Origin: a virus
DNA length: 35,799 bases
Strand: one strand, 5' to 3'
IMG/VR virus record: IMGVR_UViG_3300011116_000395
Coordinates: 1 to 35,799 of that record
Shown here: positions 1 through 8,400 of the stretch, piece by piece
How positions within the stretch are numbered: the stretch's first letter is position 1
Layout: every line of letters starts with the position of its first letter
Position numbers and translations under genes: made by a program
Notes under the pieces: generated by a model
What the model was told of the DNA's origin: nothing
Database searches by the model: none
What the model saw: the letters and a program-made list of their open reading frames with translations, nothing else

Positions 1-44
1 ACTCCGTAGATGACGACTTCGGCCCCAAGTTTAATATATTCCAT
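1..44 (-). CDS. Start of an unidentified gene cut by the window edge
   Basis: An ATG at 44 opens a frame that leaves the window after 14 codons (MEYIKLGAEVVIYG). It is preceded by AAAGGAAG about six bases upstream, a good ribosome-binding site, which is the main reason for calling it. It lies inside the 3' part of the preceding frame (1-346), as expected if that gene ends just outside the window and the two overlap. Too little protein is visible to assign a family. Confidence 0.45.
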   Translation of the reverse strand, partial: MEYIKLGAEVVIYG

Positions 45-346
45 TTGTTCTTCCTTTCGATTACCCGGTTGAGGGTGCGCTGGTCGATGTCAACACCGGC
101 CACGCGGCACCAGAAGAGTATGGTTCCGTCCATGAAGTCAGAGACAAGTCCCTCGATGGAACCAGGCTCGGAGTACTCGTAGCAATCCTTAAGTTTACCT
201 TCTTGGTAGCCGGTGATCCTCGTTCCATCCAGCATACCTCGCCTTTGTAGAAGGCGTATGTCCTGAATGGCCCGGATGACGATCTCTCCGGCCAGTTGGC
301 GGATGCGTTCATCCTCGTCCCACTTGGTTAGCTGCGTCGAGACCAT
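1..346 (-). CDS. Hypothetical protein, 3' end outside window
   Basis: This frame opens at ATG 346 (MVSTQLTKWDEDERIRQLAG) and stays open to the window edge, giving at least 115 residues. It overlaps the 3' end of the upstream gene (328-564) by 19 bases, in keeping with the packed style of this run. The N-terminal half is charged and probably helical; a more hydrophobic stretch (GLVSDFMDGTILFWCRV) lies around residues 67-83. I recognise no family. The last 14 codons overlap another good start at 44, so the true stop is probably just beyond the edge. Existence is supported by the long open frame and synteny; function is unknown. Confidence 0.6.
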   Translation of the reverse strand, partial: MVSTQLTKWDEDERIRQLAGEIVIRAIQDIRLLQRRGMLDGTRITGYQEGKLKDCYEYSEPGSIEGLVSDFMDGTILFWCRVAGVDIDQRTLNRVIERKNKWNILNLGPKSSSTE

Positions 347-564
347 TTCTTCTTCATCTTTCCAGAACGCTCACGGCACCATAGGGCGTACATATTCCAG
401 AGTTCGGCAGCGTCCCTGGCCTTCTCTTTGGTGTCGAAGATGTCATTGATTGGCGGCAACCCGTTGGGCGGCTCGGTACCCCACAGGCGCGGACCGATGG
501 GGTTTCCAAACAAGGTTTGCAGGACGTACTTGCCGTCGCGCTCTACCACTTTAACAGGCGTCAT
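328..564 (-). CDS. Small hypothetical phage protein (78 aa)
   Basis: Its ATG overlaps the TGA of the glycosyltransferase gene upstream in the ATGA arrangement, so it is probably translated by coupling. The first 55 residues look like a compact beta-rich domain (VKVVERDGKYVLQTLFGNP, then a Gly/Pro-rich LWGTEPPNGLPP). A helix (DTKEKARDAAELWNMYALWC) and a very basic tail follow. I do not recognise a family. The basic tail could bind nucleic acid, but that is only a composition-based guess. Confidence 0.7.
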   Translation of the reverse strand: MTPVKVVERDGKYVLQTLFGNPIGPRLWGTEPPNGLPPINDIFDTKEKARDAAELWNMYALWCRERSGKMKKKWSRRS

Positions 565-1232
565 CGACCCATCTCCTTCAGCTTGGCGTCATCATACTGG
601 ATGCTGGTCTTTAATTGGATCATGTCATTCGATTGCCCTGCGTAATGGATAACCATCGCATCCCTGTATCGGTCCAGCCCGAAGTGCGACTCCACGCTGG
701 TCATGCAGTTATAGGCTGGGTCAAGATCCTGCGTCTTGGTTCCCCATAGGTGCAGGTTCAAGTTAAGCCAGGTCTGTTCGGCAAAGTGATTCGGAAACAG
801 ACCCATCGGAGGTTGCGACAACGCACCAATGGCCCCCTTGTTCATGGCAAAGACGCCGGTGTTGAAATAGAACTTAGGCTCAATATCCGCGCCGAAGGTC
901 TTGGCCAGATCCTTCAATCCCTTCTTTCGGTCAAGGTACTCGCCCTCGTTAAACCCAAGGAAAGCGTAGTCGTCACCCTGTGCAGCAATGTCCTCGCAAT
1001 CCTGCGCGATCAAGACATCGCAGTCAAAGAACGTGACCTGCTCATACCCACGGGTGACCATGATGTTTGCGATGACCAGCTTGGTGTACTGCACAGGCTC
1101 GACCAGCGGTTTCTCGATCGAGATAAAATCATTCTGGGTGCGCTTGCAGTAATCCTCCATGCGCGGCTTGGTCAATGCCAGTACCTCCATCCACTTATCC
1201 CCGAAAGCTTGGGTTACGACGACCTTCTTCAT
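561..1232 (-). CDS. GT8-type (glycogenin-like) glycosyltransferase
   Basis: A 223-residue GT-A-fold sugar transferase that should move a sugar from a nucleotide-sugar donor in a metal-dependent reaction. The GT8 signatures are visible in order: N-terminal strand KKVVVTQAFG, the DxD metal site FFDCD at residues 68-72, the FNTGVFAM segment at 123-130, the EQ/LN segment near 152-158 and IHYAGQ at 195-200. The start is ATG 1232, which overlaps the TGA of the upstream gene (ATGA); the frame extends further upstream but that part lies inside the upstream gene. The acceptor is unknown. With a GT9-type transferase and a DNA methyltransferase in the same genome, candidates are modified phage DNA, host surface glycan or a virion protein. 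Confidence 0.82.
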   Translation of the reverse strand: MKKVVVTQAFGDKWMEVLALTKPRMEDYCKRTQNDFISIEKPLVEPVQYTKLVIANIMVTRGYEQVTFFDCDVLIAQDCEDIAAQGDDYAFLGFNEGEYLDRKKGLKDLAKTFGADIEPKFYFNTGVFAMNKGAIGALSQPPMGLFPNHFAEQTWLNLNLHLWGTKTQDLDPAYNCMTSVESHFGLDRYRDAMVIHYAGQSNDMIQLKTSIQYDDAKLKEMGR

Positions 1233-1504
1233 GCCTTCTCCATCAGAATCTCGTCGGCCTCTTCCATGAGTAGCTCCTCGGCAAACGTGACCAGATCCTG
1301 CTCCGGCTCGATAACCTTGTTGCCGCCGATTAGAATCTCCATGCGCTCGATCTGCATCTCGCAGGGACAATCACACCAGACGTGTTCCCGGTGGCCTTCC
1401 GGCCCCAGGTCCACTTTCTCTGTCTGGTACACCGCATCACCGAACACGGTGGCTTCCTGGCCATCCCATATAAACCTGACCTCAACGTCCTCTAATTTTT
1501 TCAT
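1229..1504 (-). CDS. Small acidic hypothetical protein with a DCPC motif (91 aa)
   Basis: Starts at ATG 1504, overlapping the TGA of the gene upstream, and ends overlapping the start of the glycosyltransferase gene. The N-terminal half reads as beta-strands (VEVRFIWDGQEATVFGDAV), followed by WCDCPCEMQIERMEILIGG and an acidic helical tail rich in Glu. The two close cysteines (CDCPC) could bind a metal or be redox-active, but no second cysteine pair is present, so a zinc finger is unlikely. No family recognised. Confidence 0.7.
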   Translation of the reverse strand: MKKLEDVEVRFIWDGQEATVFGDAVYQTEKVDLGPEGHREHVWCDCPCEMQIERMEILIGGNKVIEPEQDLVTFAEELLMEEADEILMEKA

Positions 1505-1797
1505 AGTCGTGGTACTTCCTTTTTTACCTGCGCCCAGACGAACAGCGCACGGACCACAGCTCTTTCGAGATGATCCGCCGCCGTTTCGCCGTTGTTATCC
1601 GGGCAAGGCGTTGACTTCTGCAACTGCAACATGGCCGTGGATAGGTGACGCATAGCGCGACCTATATGATAGTCGTGGACCGGCTTGTCAACATGAAACC
1701 ATTCTCCATAGCTTGACTTGTCCGAGCCTTTGCCCATCACCCGCCAGACGATGTCGGCGGCGGCTTCTCCAAGTTCTCCTATGGTGGGAGGATTCAT
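1501..1797 (-). CDS. Hypothetical protein, weakly like phage DUF5664 proteins
   Basis: 98 residues from ATG 1797, which overlaps the stop of the nuclease gene upstream (ATGA); an earlier in-frame start at 1839 would lie inside that nuclease gene and is less likely. It is largely helical. The pattern YGEWFHVDKPVHDYHIGRAM, then RHL, then after a gap DHLERAVVRALFVWA recalls the phage DUF5664 (dATP/dGTP-diphosphohydrolase N-terminal) layout, where an RHL helix is followed by an H-x3-A helix. The match is by eye only, and the metal-binding HD residues of a true phosphohydrolase are not evident. Function open. Confidence 0.65.
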   Translation of the reverse strand: MNPPTIGELGEAAADIVWRVMGKGSDKSSYGEWFHVDKPVHDYHIGRAMRHLSTAMLQLQKSTPCPDNNGETAADHLERAVVRALFVWAQVKKEVPRL

Positions 1798-2612
1798 ATC
1801 TTCATGCCCGGAGGTACGTATTGCTTGGACCAAGACCATACCTTGAGCATTGCGCTAAAGGCAATGCCAGCCTGATAGAGTTCCTCCTCGTCCCACACAT
1901 GGTGCTGGATTGATTCCGGTTCGTTGGACGCCAGCACCACCGACACGCACGCTGCCTTGGGATTCTCCGAGGCGATTCGATAGGCCCAAAGCTGGGCGCA
2001 GTCCGTATCGTAGAATGGGTCGTACTTGGGATTTACCTTGCGGTTCTTCAGGTCGATGATGGCGTCGCCAATTCCCTTGAGGCGGACATAGGCGTCGCAC
2101 CTTCCAGCGTAACCAGCACCGACCAATGCCTTTTCGCACCAATACGTTTTCTCGATATTGTAACTTGCCCATTTTTCAAATGTTTTGATGTAAGGCCCAA
2201 GTGCTTCGTCCTTGGAGCAAGCACGTCCCAAAAGGATATTTTCCATTTCGGTATGCATTTTTGTCCCATGCTCCGCCGCCTTGGTGGTTGACTGCTTGGA
2301 GTCCTTGACGACTCTCTTTGCATATTCTTCAAGCGTTTCATTTTCCTCCTTTGGAAGAGTCAGTGACGACATGATGGCCTGCTCGATCTTCCATGATGTA
2401 AGCTGCGGCTTGTCCATGATGCCAAGCACGCTGGTAACCGATGGAAGCAATCCCATCTTACGTGCGTCAGCAACCGTGGTGTTGCGCTCGTTGCCATTCT
2501 TTCCAATGACAACGTGCGCCGACTCGCCTTGTTCCGTATACCAATGTCCCGCCTGGTCCGTTTGGACCAGACGGGATTGGCTAGGCTCTTTTTGGGTTAG
2601 GGTAAGAGCCAC
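1794..2612 (-). CDS. RecB/Exo-type PD-(D/E)XK nuclease
   Basis: 272 residues. The core of a RecB-like (Cas4/lambda-exonuclease type) nuclease is readable: LPSVTSVLG at 56-64 as in phage exonucleases, GTKMH with the metal-linked His at 116-120, CE at 159-160, GRCDAY (Asp173), IIDLKNRK (Asp187, Lys189) and the QLWAYR helix at 207-212. Such enzymes resect DNA ends for recombination or process replication intermediates. The start is GTG 2612, three bases after the stop of the SSB-like gene, without a strong ribosome site, so translation is probably coupled. The neighbouring SSB-like protein and resolvase support a recombination role. Whether it prefers 5' or 3' ends cannot be read from the sequence. 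Confidence 0.85.
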   Translation of the reverse strand: MALTLTQKEPSQSRLVQTDQAGHWYTEQGESAHVVIGKNGNERNTTVADARKMGLLPSVTSVLGIMDKPQLTSWKIEQAIMSSLTLPKEENETLEEYAKRVVKDSKQSTTKAAEHGTKMHTEMENILLGRACSKDEALGPYIKTFEKWASYNIEKTYWCEKALVGAGYAGRCDAYVRLKGIGDAIIDLKNRKVNPKYDPFYDTDCAQLWAYRIASENPKAACVSVVLASNEPESIQHHVWDEEELYQAGIAFSAMLKVWSWSKQYVPPGMKI

Positions 2613-2615
2613 TGC

Positions 2616-3257
2616 TTAGAACGGCACCTGGTTGCCGTCTCCGTCAACAGCCTTTGCCTGCGGTGCCGAAGACGCACCATCGGAAAGCTCCTTGCTGGAG
2701 CGGATCTTCTCCTGCAACCACTCCGGCAGCTCGCTGAACTGGCCGCCGGTTTCCTGCTCGATCTCGTAGAACACCTGGCCATTCTGCGTGGTCGTCGGTG
2801 CCTTCATGCCTTTTGGCAGTTTGGCCATTCCCTGAATGGCGCAGTACTGCCGTCCGGCTTGGCTGGTCTTGTGGACCAGAGTTAGCAGGCAGGCTTTGCC
2901 GAGGAGGTTCTTCAGGCTGAAGGACGCAAGCTCCTTGCTTGTGAACGCCGCGCCGCGCCACTGCTCAAGCAGCTTGCGAAGGGTCGCACGCTCGCCAAGG
3001 CTGCGGGTCAGCTCGATGGAAACCACCATCGGTTTGGTCACCTTGGTCGTCTTGCCGTTTTCGGTGACCTCTCCCTCGAGAACCTGGTCGGGCAACTCAA
3101 ATGCCAGACGGAGTTTCGGGGTCCACTTCTCCTCGCCGTCCCAGGTCACCTTCTGGGTGCCGAGATCGACCAGGCTGAAGAGAACGCCGGTGGTTGCTCC
3201 GGCCTCGGGCAACTGGCGTTCCGTGTTTTTCGATGTTTCACTTAGGGTTAGTGCCAT
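2616..3257 (-). CDS. Single-stranded-DNA-binding-like replication protein
   Basis: 213 residues from ATG 3257, preceded by AGGAG at good spacing (3266-3270). It has the look of phage SSB-like proteins annotated beside RecB-type nucleases: an N-terminal MALTLSETSKN, a strand pair around VTWDGEEKWTPKLRLAFELP, the SIELTRSLGERATLRKLLEQ block, then the conserved SLKNLLGKACLLTLVHKTS stretch and AIQGMAKLPKG. The last residues (DGDGNQVPF) form an acidic tail ending in Phe, the hallmark of SSB C-termini that recruit partner proteins. It probably coats single-stranded DNA and works with the adjacent nuclease and the primase-helicase. The family assignment is from memory of similar phage proteins. Confidence 0.72.
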   Translation of the reverse strand: MALTLSETSKNTERQLPEAGATTGVLFSLVDLGTQKVTWDGEEKWTPKLRLAFELPDQVLEGEVTENGKTTKVTKPMVVSIELTRSLGERATLRKLLEQWRGAAFTSKELASFSLKNLLGKACLLTLVHKTSQAGRQYCAIQGMAKLPKGMKAPTTTQNGQVFYEIEQETGGQFSELPEWLQEKIRSSKELSDGASSAPQAKAVDGDGNQVPF

Positions 3258-3268
3258 ATATGTATCTC

Positions 3269-3706
3269 CTATATTTGGTTTGGGTTTTGTATTGGGGTTG
3301 AAGGCATGACAAATCCTTGCGCCACGGTGGTGGCCACGGGTGCGGTCTGGATGACATTGACCGTTAAATTTGGAGGGGCGATGTGGCGGGCAATCTCGCA
3401 AAGGTCGTCGGCCTCGACGATGGCCAGCCACTTCTTCTCGCCGTTGCGCCGAAAGAACACCGCCGGGATCTTGCCATCGGGCGCATCGCCCTTGGCCTGT
3501 GCCATCCATTGTTCGGGCTTGATCTGCTGACACCGCTTTACTTCGCAGTGAAATGGAAAATTAGCGCAGACGACATCACCGCTTCCGCCTTCTGGATCGC
3601 CAGCGTATTGCTGGGTGCGCCGAGCTTTCTGCCAACCCTGTTCGCGCAGGTAAGACGCAAACTCCCGCTCTCCCGCCGCCCCTTTGCGCCTTGAGTTGAT
3701 CGCCAT
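3269..3706 (-). CDS. Holliday-junction-resolvase-like PD-(D/E)XK nuclease
   Basis: 145 residues from ATG 3706. The sequence follows the Hjc-like phage resolvase pattern: SRRKGAAGEREFA with the first acidic residue at Glu13, TQQYAGDPEGGSGDVV with Asp44, FHCEVKRCQ with Glu55 and Lys57, then PAVFFRRNGEKKWLAIVEAD. It should cut branched DNA, resolving recombination or replication intermediates before packaging. A TTG at 3730 would add eight residues, but neither start has a clear ribosome site and the family's RKG motif sits right after the ATG, so I prefer 3706. The C-terminal 25 residues (TVNVIQTAPVATTVAQG and on) are an extra extension not needed for the fold. Confidence 0.8.
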   Translation of the reverse strand: MAINSRRKGAAGEREFASYLREQGWQKARRTQQYAGDPEGGSGDVVCANFPFHCEVKRCQQIKPEQWMAQAKGDAPDGKIPAVFFRRNGEKKWLAIVEADDLCEIARHIAPPNLTVNVIQTAPVATTVAQGFVMPSTPIQNPNQI

Positions 3707-3744
3707 GCCCAACGCTAGGGCAGGTGTCAAAGGCGGGTCAATAC

Positions 3745-3930
3745 TTATTTTTCGTGCTTCAGATCCTCGTCGAAACAGGCAAGCAACCCGGCCCCGGTCA
3801 TCTTACGGGCAATCTCCGGGTGCCTGTGCAACCAATCGGCGGCCTCTTTGATACCATCAAAATCCTTGACCGCATCCTCAAAGATGCGCCATGCCTGCTT
3901 GGAATTTAGAGGTCGCTTAGAATACGCCAT
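3745..3930 (-). CDS. Small hypothetical protein (61 aa)
   Basis: ATG 3930 opens MAYSKRPLNSKQAWRIFEDA, with the start inside the last 25 bases of the upstream nuclease gene. It looks fully helical with a basic N-terminus and an acidic C-terminus (LLACFDEDLKHEK). No family recognised. It sits between two nucleases, so an accessory role in recombination is possible, but there is no direct support. Confidence 0.6.
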   Translation of the reverse strand: MAYSKRPLNSKQAWRIFEDAVKDFDGIKEAADWLHRHPEIARKMTGAGLLACFDEDLKHEK

Positions 3931-4283
3931 GATGAGCCGGTTCTTATGGTTGCCTTGTAGTTTTTGGATTTGCAGTTCTTGGCCTTGACGATCCAAAACA
4001 TATCATCGTCCAGGCCATATAAAACAAACACATCCACGCCACCCTTGTAAAGGTCTTTTCCGCTTGCGCCTTTCGATGTCATAAATCCATACCTGTTGCA
4101 ACGCGGGTCTTTTCGCTCGGAGGTTTTTACCTGGATGCGGATAAATCTTCCGCGCTTTTCGGCCACAAGATCGTAGCCGGAATAATCTTCAATCGGCGTG
4201 AGAACGGAATAACCCAATCTCATAAGTGCGGATGCAACCCTGGTAACCCCCACGGCTCCTATCTGGCGATTTGATAATTTCAT
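3906..4283 (-). CDS. PD-(D/E)XK endonuclease-like protein
   Basis: 125 residues. The layout fits the PD-(D/E)XK family resembling archaeal resolvases: an N-terminal helix (NRQIGAVGVTRVASALMRLG), GYDLVAEKRGRFIRIQVKTS with Asp38 and the Q51-V-K53 half of the active site, and then VDVFVLYGLDDDMFWIVKAK. It is the first gene of the leftward run and starts 40 bases from the divergent gene at 4324. Related proteins occur free-standing in phages and near restriction systems. Its DNA target is unknown. It is one of four PD-(D/E)XK-type proteins in the window. Confidence 0.75.
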   Translation of the reverse strand: MKLSNRQIGAVGVTRVASALMRLGYSVLTPIEDYSGYDLVAEKRGRFIRIQVKTSERKDPRCNRYGFMTSKGASGKDLYKGGVDVFVLYGLDDDMFWIVKAKNCKSKNYKATIRTGSSWRILSDL

Positions 4284-4285
4284 GG

Positions 4286-4315
4286 TTGACAGCTTGGGCG
4301 CGGTTACTCTACTTT
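4286..4315 (+). promoter_or_regulatory. Putative sigma70-type promoter ending at the ATG of the gene at 4324
   Basis: TTGACA at 4286-4291 and TACTTT at 4310-4315 are separated by 18 bases. A transcript would begin near 4322, only about two bases before the ATG at 4324, so the mRNA would be leaderless or nearly so; no Shine-Dalgarno sequence is present. The -35 box is perfect, the -10 box weak (3/6). Activity is inferred. Confidence 0.5.
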
Positions 4316-4323
4316 TTACTTAA

Positions 4324-4689
4324 ATGAAAGCAACAATAATGCTGATGGCTCTGCTAGTGGCAGGGGTGCATGGCGAGGAGGATGGAGATGATTTTGTTGG
4401 CGGGGCATATAAACGCCCAGGAACATACGCCAAGGCAATAGTATCTTGGGTTGGCGCAAACGGTGTAATCACAAAAGTTGGCAACACCTACCTGACGCCA
4501 GACGGGGCGTATGTGAAATGCGGGAATACATACCTGTCGCCAGACGGAGAGAATACGGTTGTTCGATCTGGCTCTGCTTTTCTGTCTTCATCCGGGGCAA
4601 GGTTCAGGACCGGCAATACATATTCTGGCAACGGCGGCGTTTCGGTTGTGTCTGGAAACACAATTTCAAATTTTGACGAGAACGATTAA
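4324..4689 (+). CDS. Secreted repeat protein on the opposite strand (121 aa, moron-like)
   Basis: The only rightward gene within 27 kb of leftward genes. Residues 1-17 look like a Sec signal peptide (basic MK, hydrophobic IMLMALLVAGV, then HG before an acidic EEDGDD), so the mature protein is probably exported. The rest consists of short repeats spaced 14-16 residues apart: GNTYLTPDG (53), GNTYLSPDG (67), GSAFLSSSG (83), GNTYSGNGG (97) and GNTISNF (111), suggesting stacked beta-hairpins or a small beta-solenoid. It has its own promoter-like sequence. Its stop shares the TTAA at 4686-4689 with the stop of the convergent muramidase gene. These traits fit a moron expressed independently of the lytic programme, perhaps altering the host surface; function is not known. 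Confidence 0.75.
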   Translation: MKATIMLMALLVAGVHGEEDGDDFVGGAYKRPGTYAKAIVSWVGANGVITKVGNTYLTPDGAYVKCGNTYLSPDGENTVVRSGSAFLSSSGARFRTGNTYSGNGGVSVVSGNTISNFDEND

Positions 4690-5444
4690 GCCGACCCGAA
4701 GATTGCCAGCCTGTTTCTGATCCTGTTTTCAAGCCCGCGAATCAGTGGCTTTCTGGAAGGATTGCGTTGAGCCATCCTGTATTCATCATTTAACTGTGCG
4801 TTACTTGCCGCACGCATCAGAGCGGATGGTTGCACGCCTTGGATAGCCTGAAGGGTTTGAGGGCCAAGCTTGCCGTCCACCGCCACCCTTACCCCAAGCT
4901 CGTTTAATCCCTGCTGGATGTACTTCGTTGCGCCGCCCATCCCTCGATTAAACGCGAGATCCTGCGCGAACGGCTGGATTTGCTGTGGCAACTTTGAGAC
5001 GAGAGGGGCAGTGTATTCTTTGATATATTGTGCTGCTGCTTCCGCTCTTGCCTCCGGCGGGAGCGACGCGATTCTTTTGAAGGCTTCAGGATGATAACGG
5101 TCGTTAATTCCGGCCACTTCAAATTTACCACCCATGTCACCACTGGGCAAACGATATACCTCCAGATTTCCGGCTTTATCTTTTCTCGCCTCAAAATCAA
5201 CTGTCTTGAGCGCGGCTGTTTGTAGCGGGTCTTGGGGTGTTTCTGTTTTCATGTCTTGTGGTTCCGGCACAAACTCAAATTCAGGTTCGACCTGAATCTT
5301 TTGTTGTGGCTCCTGTTGTTTTTGTATCGGGTAGGTCTGCATAACCTCTTCAGGCACCTTTGAGTATGGCGCACCCGTCAGCTCGCGTGAAATCATGTCC
5401 TTACGAAGCTCGCGGCTTGAGGCTGGATTTACTTCAAATCTCAT
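4686..5444 (-). CDS. GH108-type muramidase with virion-protein N-terminus
   Basis: 252 residues. The C-terminal two-thirds resembles GH108 N-acetylmuramidases with the attached peptidoglycan-binding segment: TVDFEARKD with the candidate catalytic Glu85, DMGGKFEVAGINDRYHPEAF (103-122), a helix ending QPFAQDLAFNRGMGGATKYI (157-176), and VDGKLGPQTLQAI at 189-201. The first about 75 residues are low-complexity, rich in Gln, Glu and Pro, and carry EPEFEFVPE at 53-61, nearly the same as repeats in the adjacent 1,180-residue protein. It overlaps that gene's stop in an ATGA arrangement. I infer a virion-associated wall-degrading enzyme used at DNA entry; it could also serve as the lysis endolysin because no other is seen. 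Confidence 0.7.
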   Translation of the reverse strand: MRFEVNPASSRELRKDMISRELTGAPYSKVPEEVMQTYPIQKQQEPQQKIQVEPEFEFVPEPQDMKTETPQDPLQTAALKTVDFEARKDKAGNLEVYRLPSGDMGGKFEVAGINDRYHPEAFKRIASLPPEARAEAAAQYIKEYTAPLVSKLPQQIQPFAQDLAFNRGMGGATKYIQQGLNELGVRVAVDGKLGPQTLQAIQGVQPSALMRAASNAQLNDEYRMAQRNPSRKPLIRGLENRIRNRLAIFGSA

Positions 5445-8400
5445 TGCACCTCACCCCGCATAATCTTGCGCTGGTTCTTGGCAAGAAACCTTCTCCTAGC
5501 CTCTTCTCCGATCTGATTATACGCACTGCGGATTGCCACAACCTTATCTTCTTTTGTCATCCTTCTAAATCCTGGGTTTTTGATTAACTGCTCTGCCGCC
5601 TGACGGTTGGCTCTGCCTCGTGCAATCGAGTATTCCTCGTAAAGTTCCGGCGACAGCCTGTACTTTACATTGTTGATGGTGAAGTTTCTCTGCGGCTTTG
5701 GCGGAACAACATCGCCATCCTCGGTGTCCCTGAACAGCTTGTAAATCTCAAGCGTGATGGGATCATAAGTTACATCGCGCCCCTTTGTCACATCAAAGAA
5801 GTTATAGGCAATGGGGTCGGCACCCTCCGGGGTCTGCGGAACTTCCCTGCCCCATACGTCGATTCTGCGAGGGATGTCCTCATCTAGTCCGGGGAGCCTG
5901 CGTCGCAACACTTCCCCGAATAAGTTAATTGTTCTTTCAACGCCCTCACCCTCAACATCCTTGATCTGAACCTTGTCAGGCATCGACTCGCGCATGGATC
6001 TGGATACAGCCGAAAGTGTGTTTGGGAATGGGATGGCTGAGATGGTTCCAAAATAACCCTCAATCCATTTGTCCATTGTCGCGCCCTGCCCGTCCAACAT
6101 AGCGGACAGAAGGCTGTTGGTTCCCTTGAGGAAGCTTTGATTCATGGCGAACGAGAGCGTCTCAGGCACAAGGGCTGTAACAAATTCTGGGCTGATAAAA
6201 TCACCTCCCTCGGTTGCCTTGCTTGCGGCATCCCAGGTGGCCAACATCCCGCCCACAATCCCAAGCTTCTCAAGGTTAATAACCCTATCACCAGGCTGAA
6301 GCTCGGTTGATTCGCCTTCGGCCATCCTGTTTAGTGCGCTTATGTTAATTGTTCTTGGCGGCAATGCCTTGTATTGTATATCTCGTGCTTTTTCGCTTTC
6401 CTCGGCGCGACCACCAATAACCCCAGCATCCGAAAGCGTCTTGGCCACGGCTCCAATGGTAAGGCTTGTAATTGTCTTTCCAATCGCAAGTTGTGCATCC
6501 CTTGTTCTACCAGCCTTCATTGCTGGTATCCCCTTAAAAAAGAACGCATATCCCGGCAGGGAATAATCCAGCATTTCGTCAATAACATTGGCTGGTGTCT
6601 TGGCGTATGGAATAATTGTTTTGGCTAATGCCCTTGCGGGTCCAAACTTTGTTCCCAGTCCAAACATATTGGCCGCGCTCAAAGCCGCCCTAGCAAGCGG
6701 TGTATCTTGCTGGAACACGGCCTGCGCCGCTTCTTCTTCTATCTTTGCCAACTCCTTCTTGCCCGGAAGTCTAGCCGCAACCGATATTGCCTTGCCTGTT
6801 TTGCCAGCCAGTTGCGCCTGCTCCGCAAGTAATCTGGCCTGCGCCATTCTGCGGAACGGCGTGTCGCCAAGCTGAAGCAATCGAAGCATGGTTTCTGGTG
6901 GTGCGCCCAATGCGCCTTCTGCCGCAAGTCTTGCGCGATCCAGAACATTTGCACCAAGCCCCCGCCATCCCTGCTGTACAGGCTTTGCCAATCCACTCCC
7001 TGTCCAGAATTGCCTCCAAGCCTGAAGGGGCTGGAAGCCACGGATCTTCTCTCCAGCCAATAATCCCTCCGTGCTTATTCCGCGACGAAGTCCTCCAATT
7101 CCCTCTGCCAATCCGCGACCAAATGCCTTTACGCTTTCGCCAACCCTTCTTGCGCCAGCCAATGAAATTGGGGATGAAATAACGCGATCTTTTACCTTTA
7201 GCCCAAATATCCTTTGAAATGCCCTTGTTACTTCTTGGCTTACAAATGCGCCCTGTCTGGACATTGCCCTTGGCAATGCGCTTACGGCATTACTCCATAA
7301 GTTTGTTGCGATAGAAAGCGGGGCAAGAAGATTGCCCTGAATAACCGTAGGCAATGTTTCACCGAAAAACTTTTTAGGCAACAACCTTGATTCAAAGTTT
7401 TGTAGCCTAAATGCACTTTCGGTAAACAATTTCTCGGCACGGATGGCCTTGGCTATGTCTGCATCATCAAGTGTTCTGTTGGCAACCTCGGCAAGTCTTT
7501 CGTAGGTCTTTCTTGTTCTATTCTGGACATCAAAAAGCCTTCTGGCATTTGACAATAACTCCGGCGTGAATTGTCTTCCAGCCCTATCCAGAAGCGTGTT
7601 TAGCGAATAAAGATATCCCTGCGGTGTTGCCGATGAGAGGGTTCTCATTGCAGCCACAACCTGCGCCCCTTCAGTTGGTAATTTGATTATGCTTTTGGCA
7701 ACATCTGTTAGTGCCTTAACATCGCCTGTTTTTGAAATTCTGTTTATTAGTTCAGCCTGTGCCACAACCTTCTGGGCGGTTGTTCCTGTGGCTGCAAGAT
7801 TTCTGACAACATCATCCGATTCCGTGGCAAGCGCATCCTGCAGGGCTTTTTGACCAAACTTTGCGTATTGAATATCTTCGCTTTTTGCCAGTTGCTCGCG
7901 CATTTCCCTGCTTAAAAGCGGGTCTTCAACGATACGTTTTCCAGCCCTTCTTATACCCATGCCAGCACCAGGCTGCGGTATAACTGGAGGTTCCGCCTTG
8001 GCCGCAACTTCCGCAACTTCAGCAGCAGGTTTGACGGCAGCAGGCGCAGCCGGAGCGACCTCGCGTGCCGCAACCGCTGGAACAGCCTCGGCAACTTCTC
8101 TTGCCGCAGTAGGAGCAAACGCACCACGGATTCCGGCCACAGCCTGCCTTCCAAGGCCAGTCACACCGGCTGCCGTTGGCGTAAGGATTGCTGCGGCTGT
8201 CGTGGATACCGGGTAAGTCTCAATGTCACGCTGTAAAACTTCTTCAATCCTAGCCATTCTCTCAGGCCCAAGTGCGGCCCCAAGAGCGGCCTGCTGTGCC
8301 TTCTGCGCCCCTAGATAGGCTGCCGTTCCTGCCGCCAATCCGCCCACAATTTTTGCTGGGAGTGGCCCAGGTGTCGCAGCAAATCCGGCCCTAGTGGCGG

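Noticed and set aside
750-1655. Plus-strand open frame of 301 codons
   Set aside because: It is antisense to the GT8-type glycosyltransferase and its coupled neighbours, and has no ribosome site or motif.
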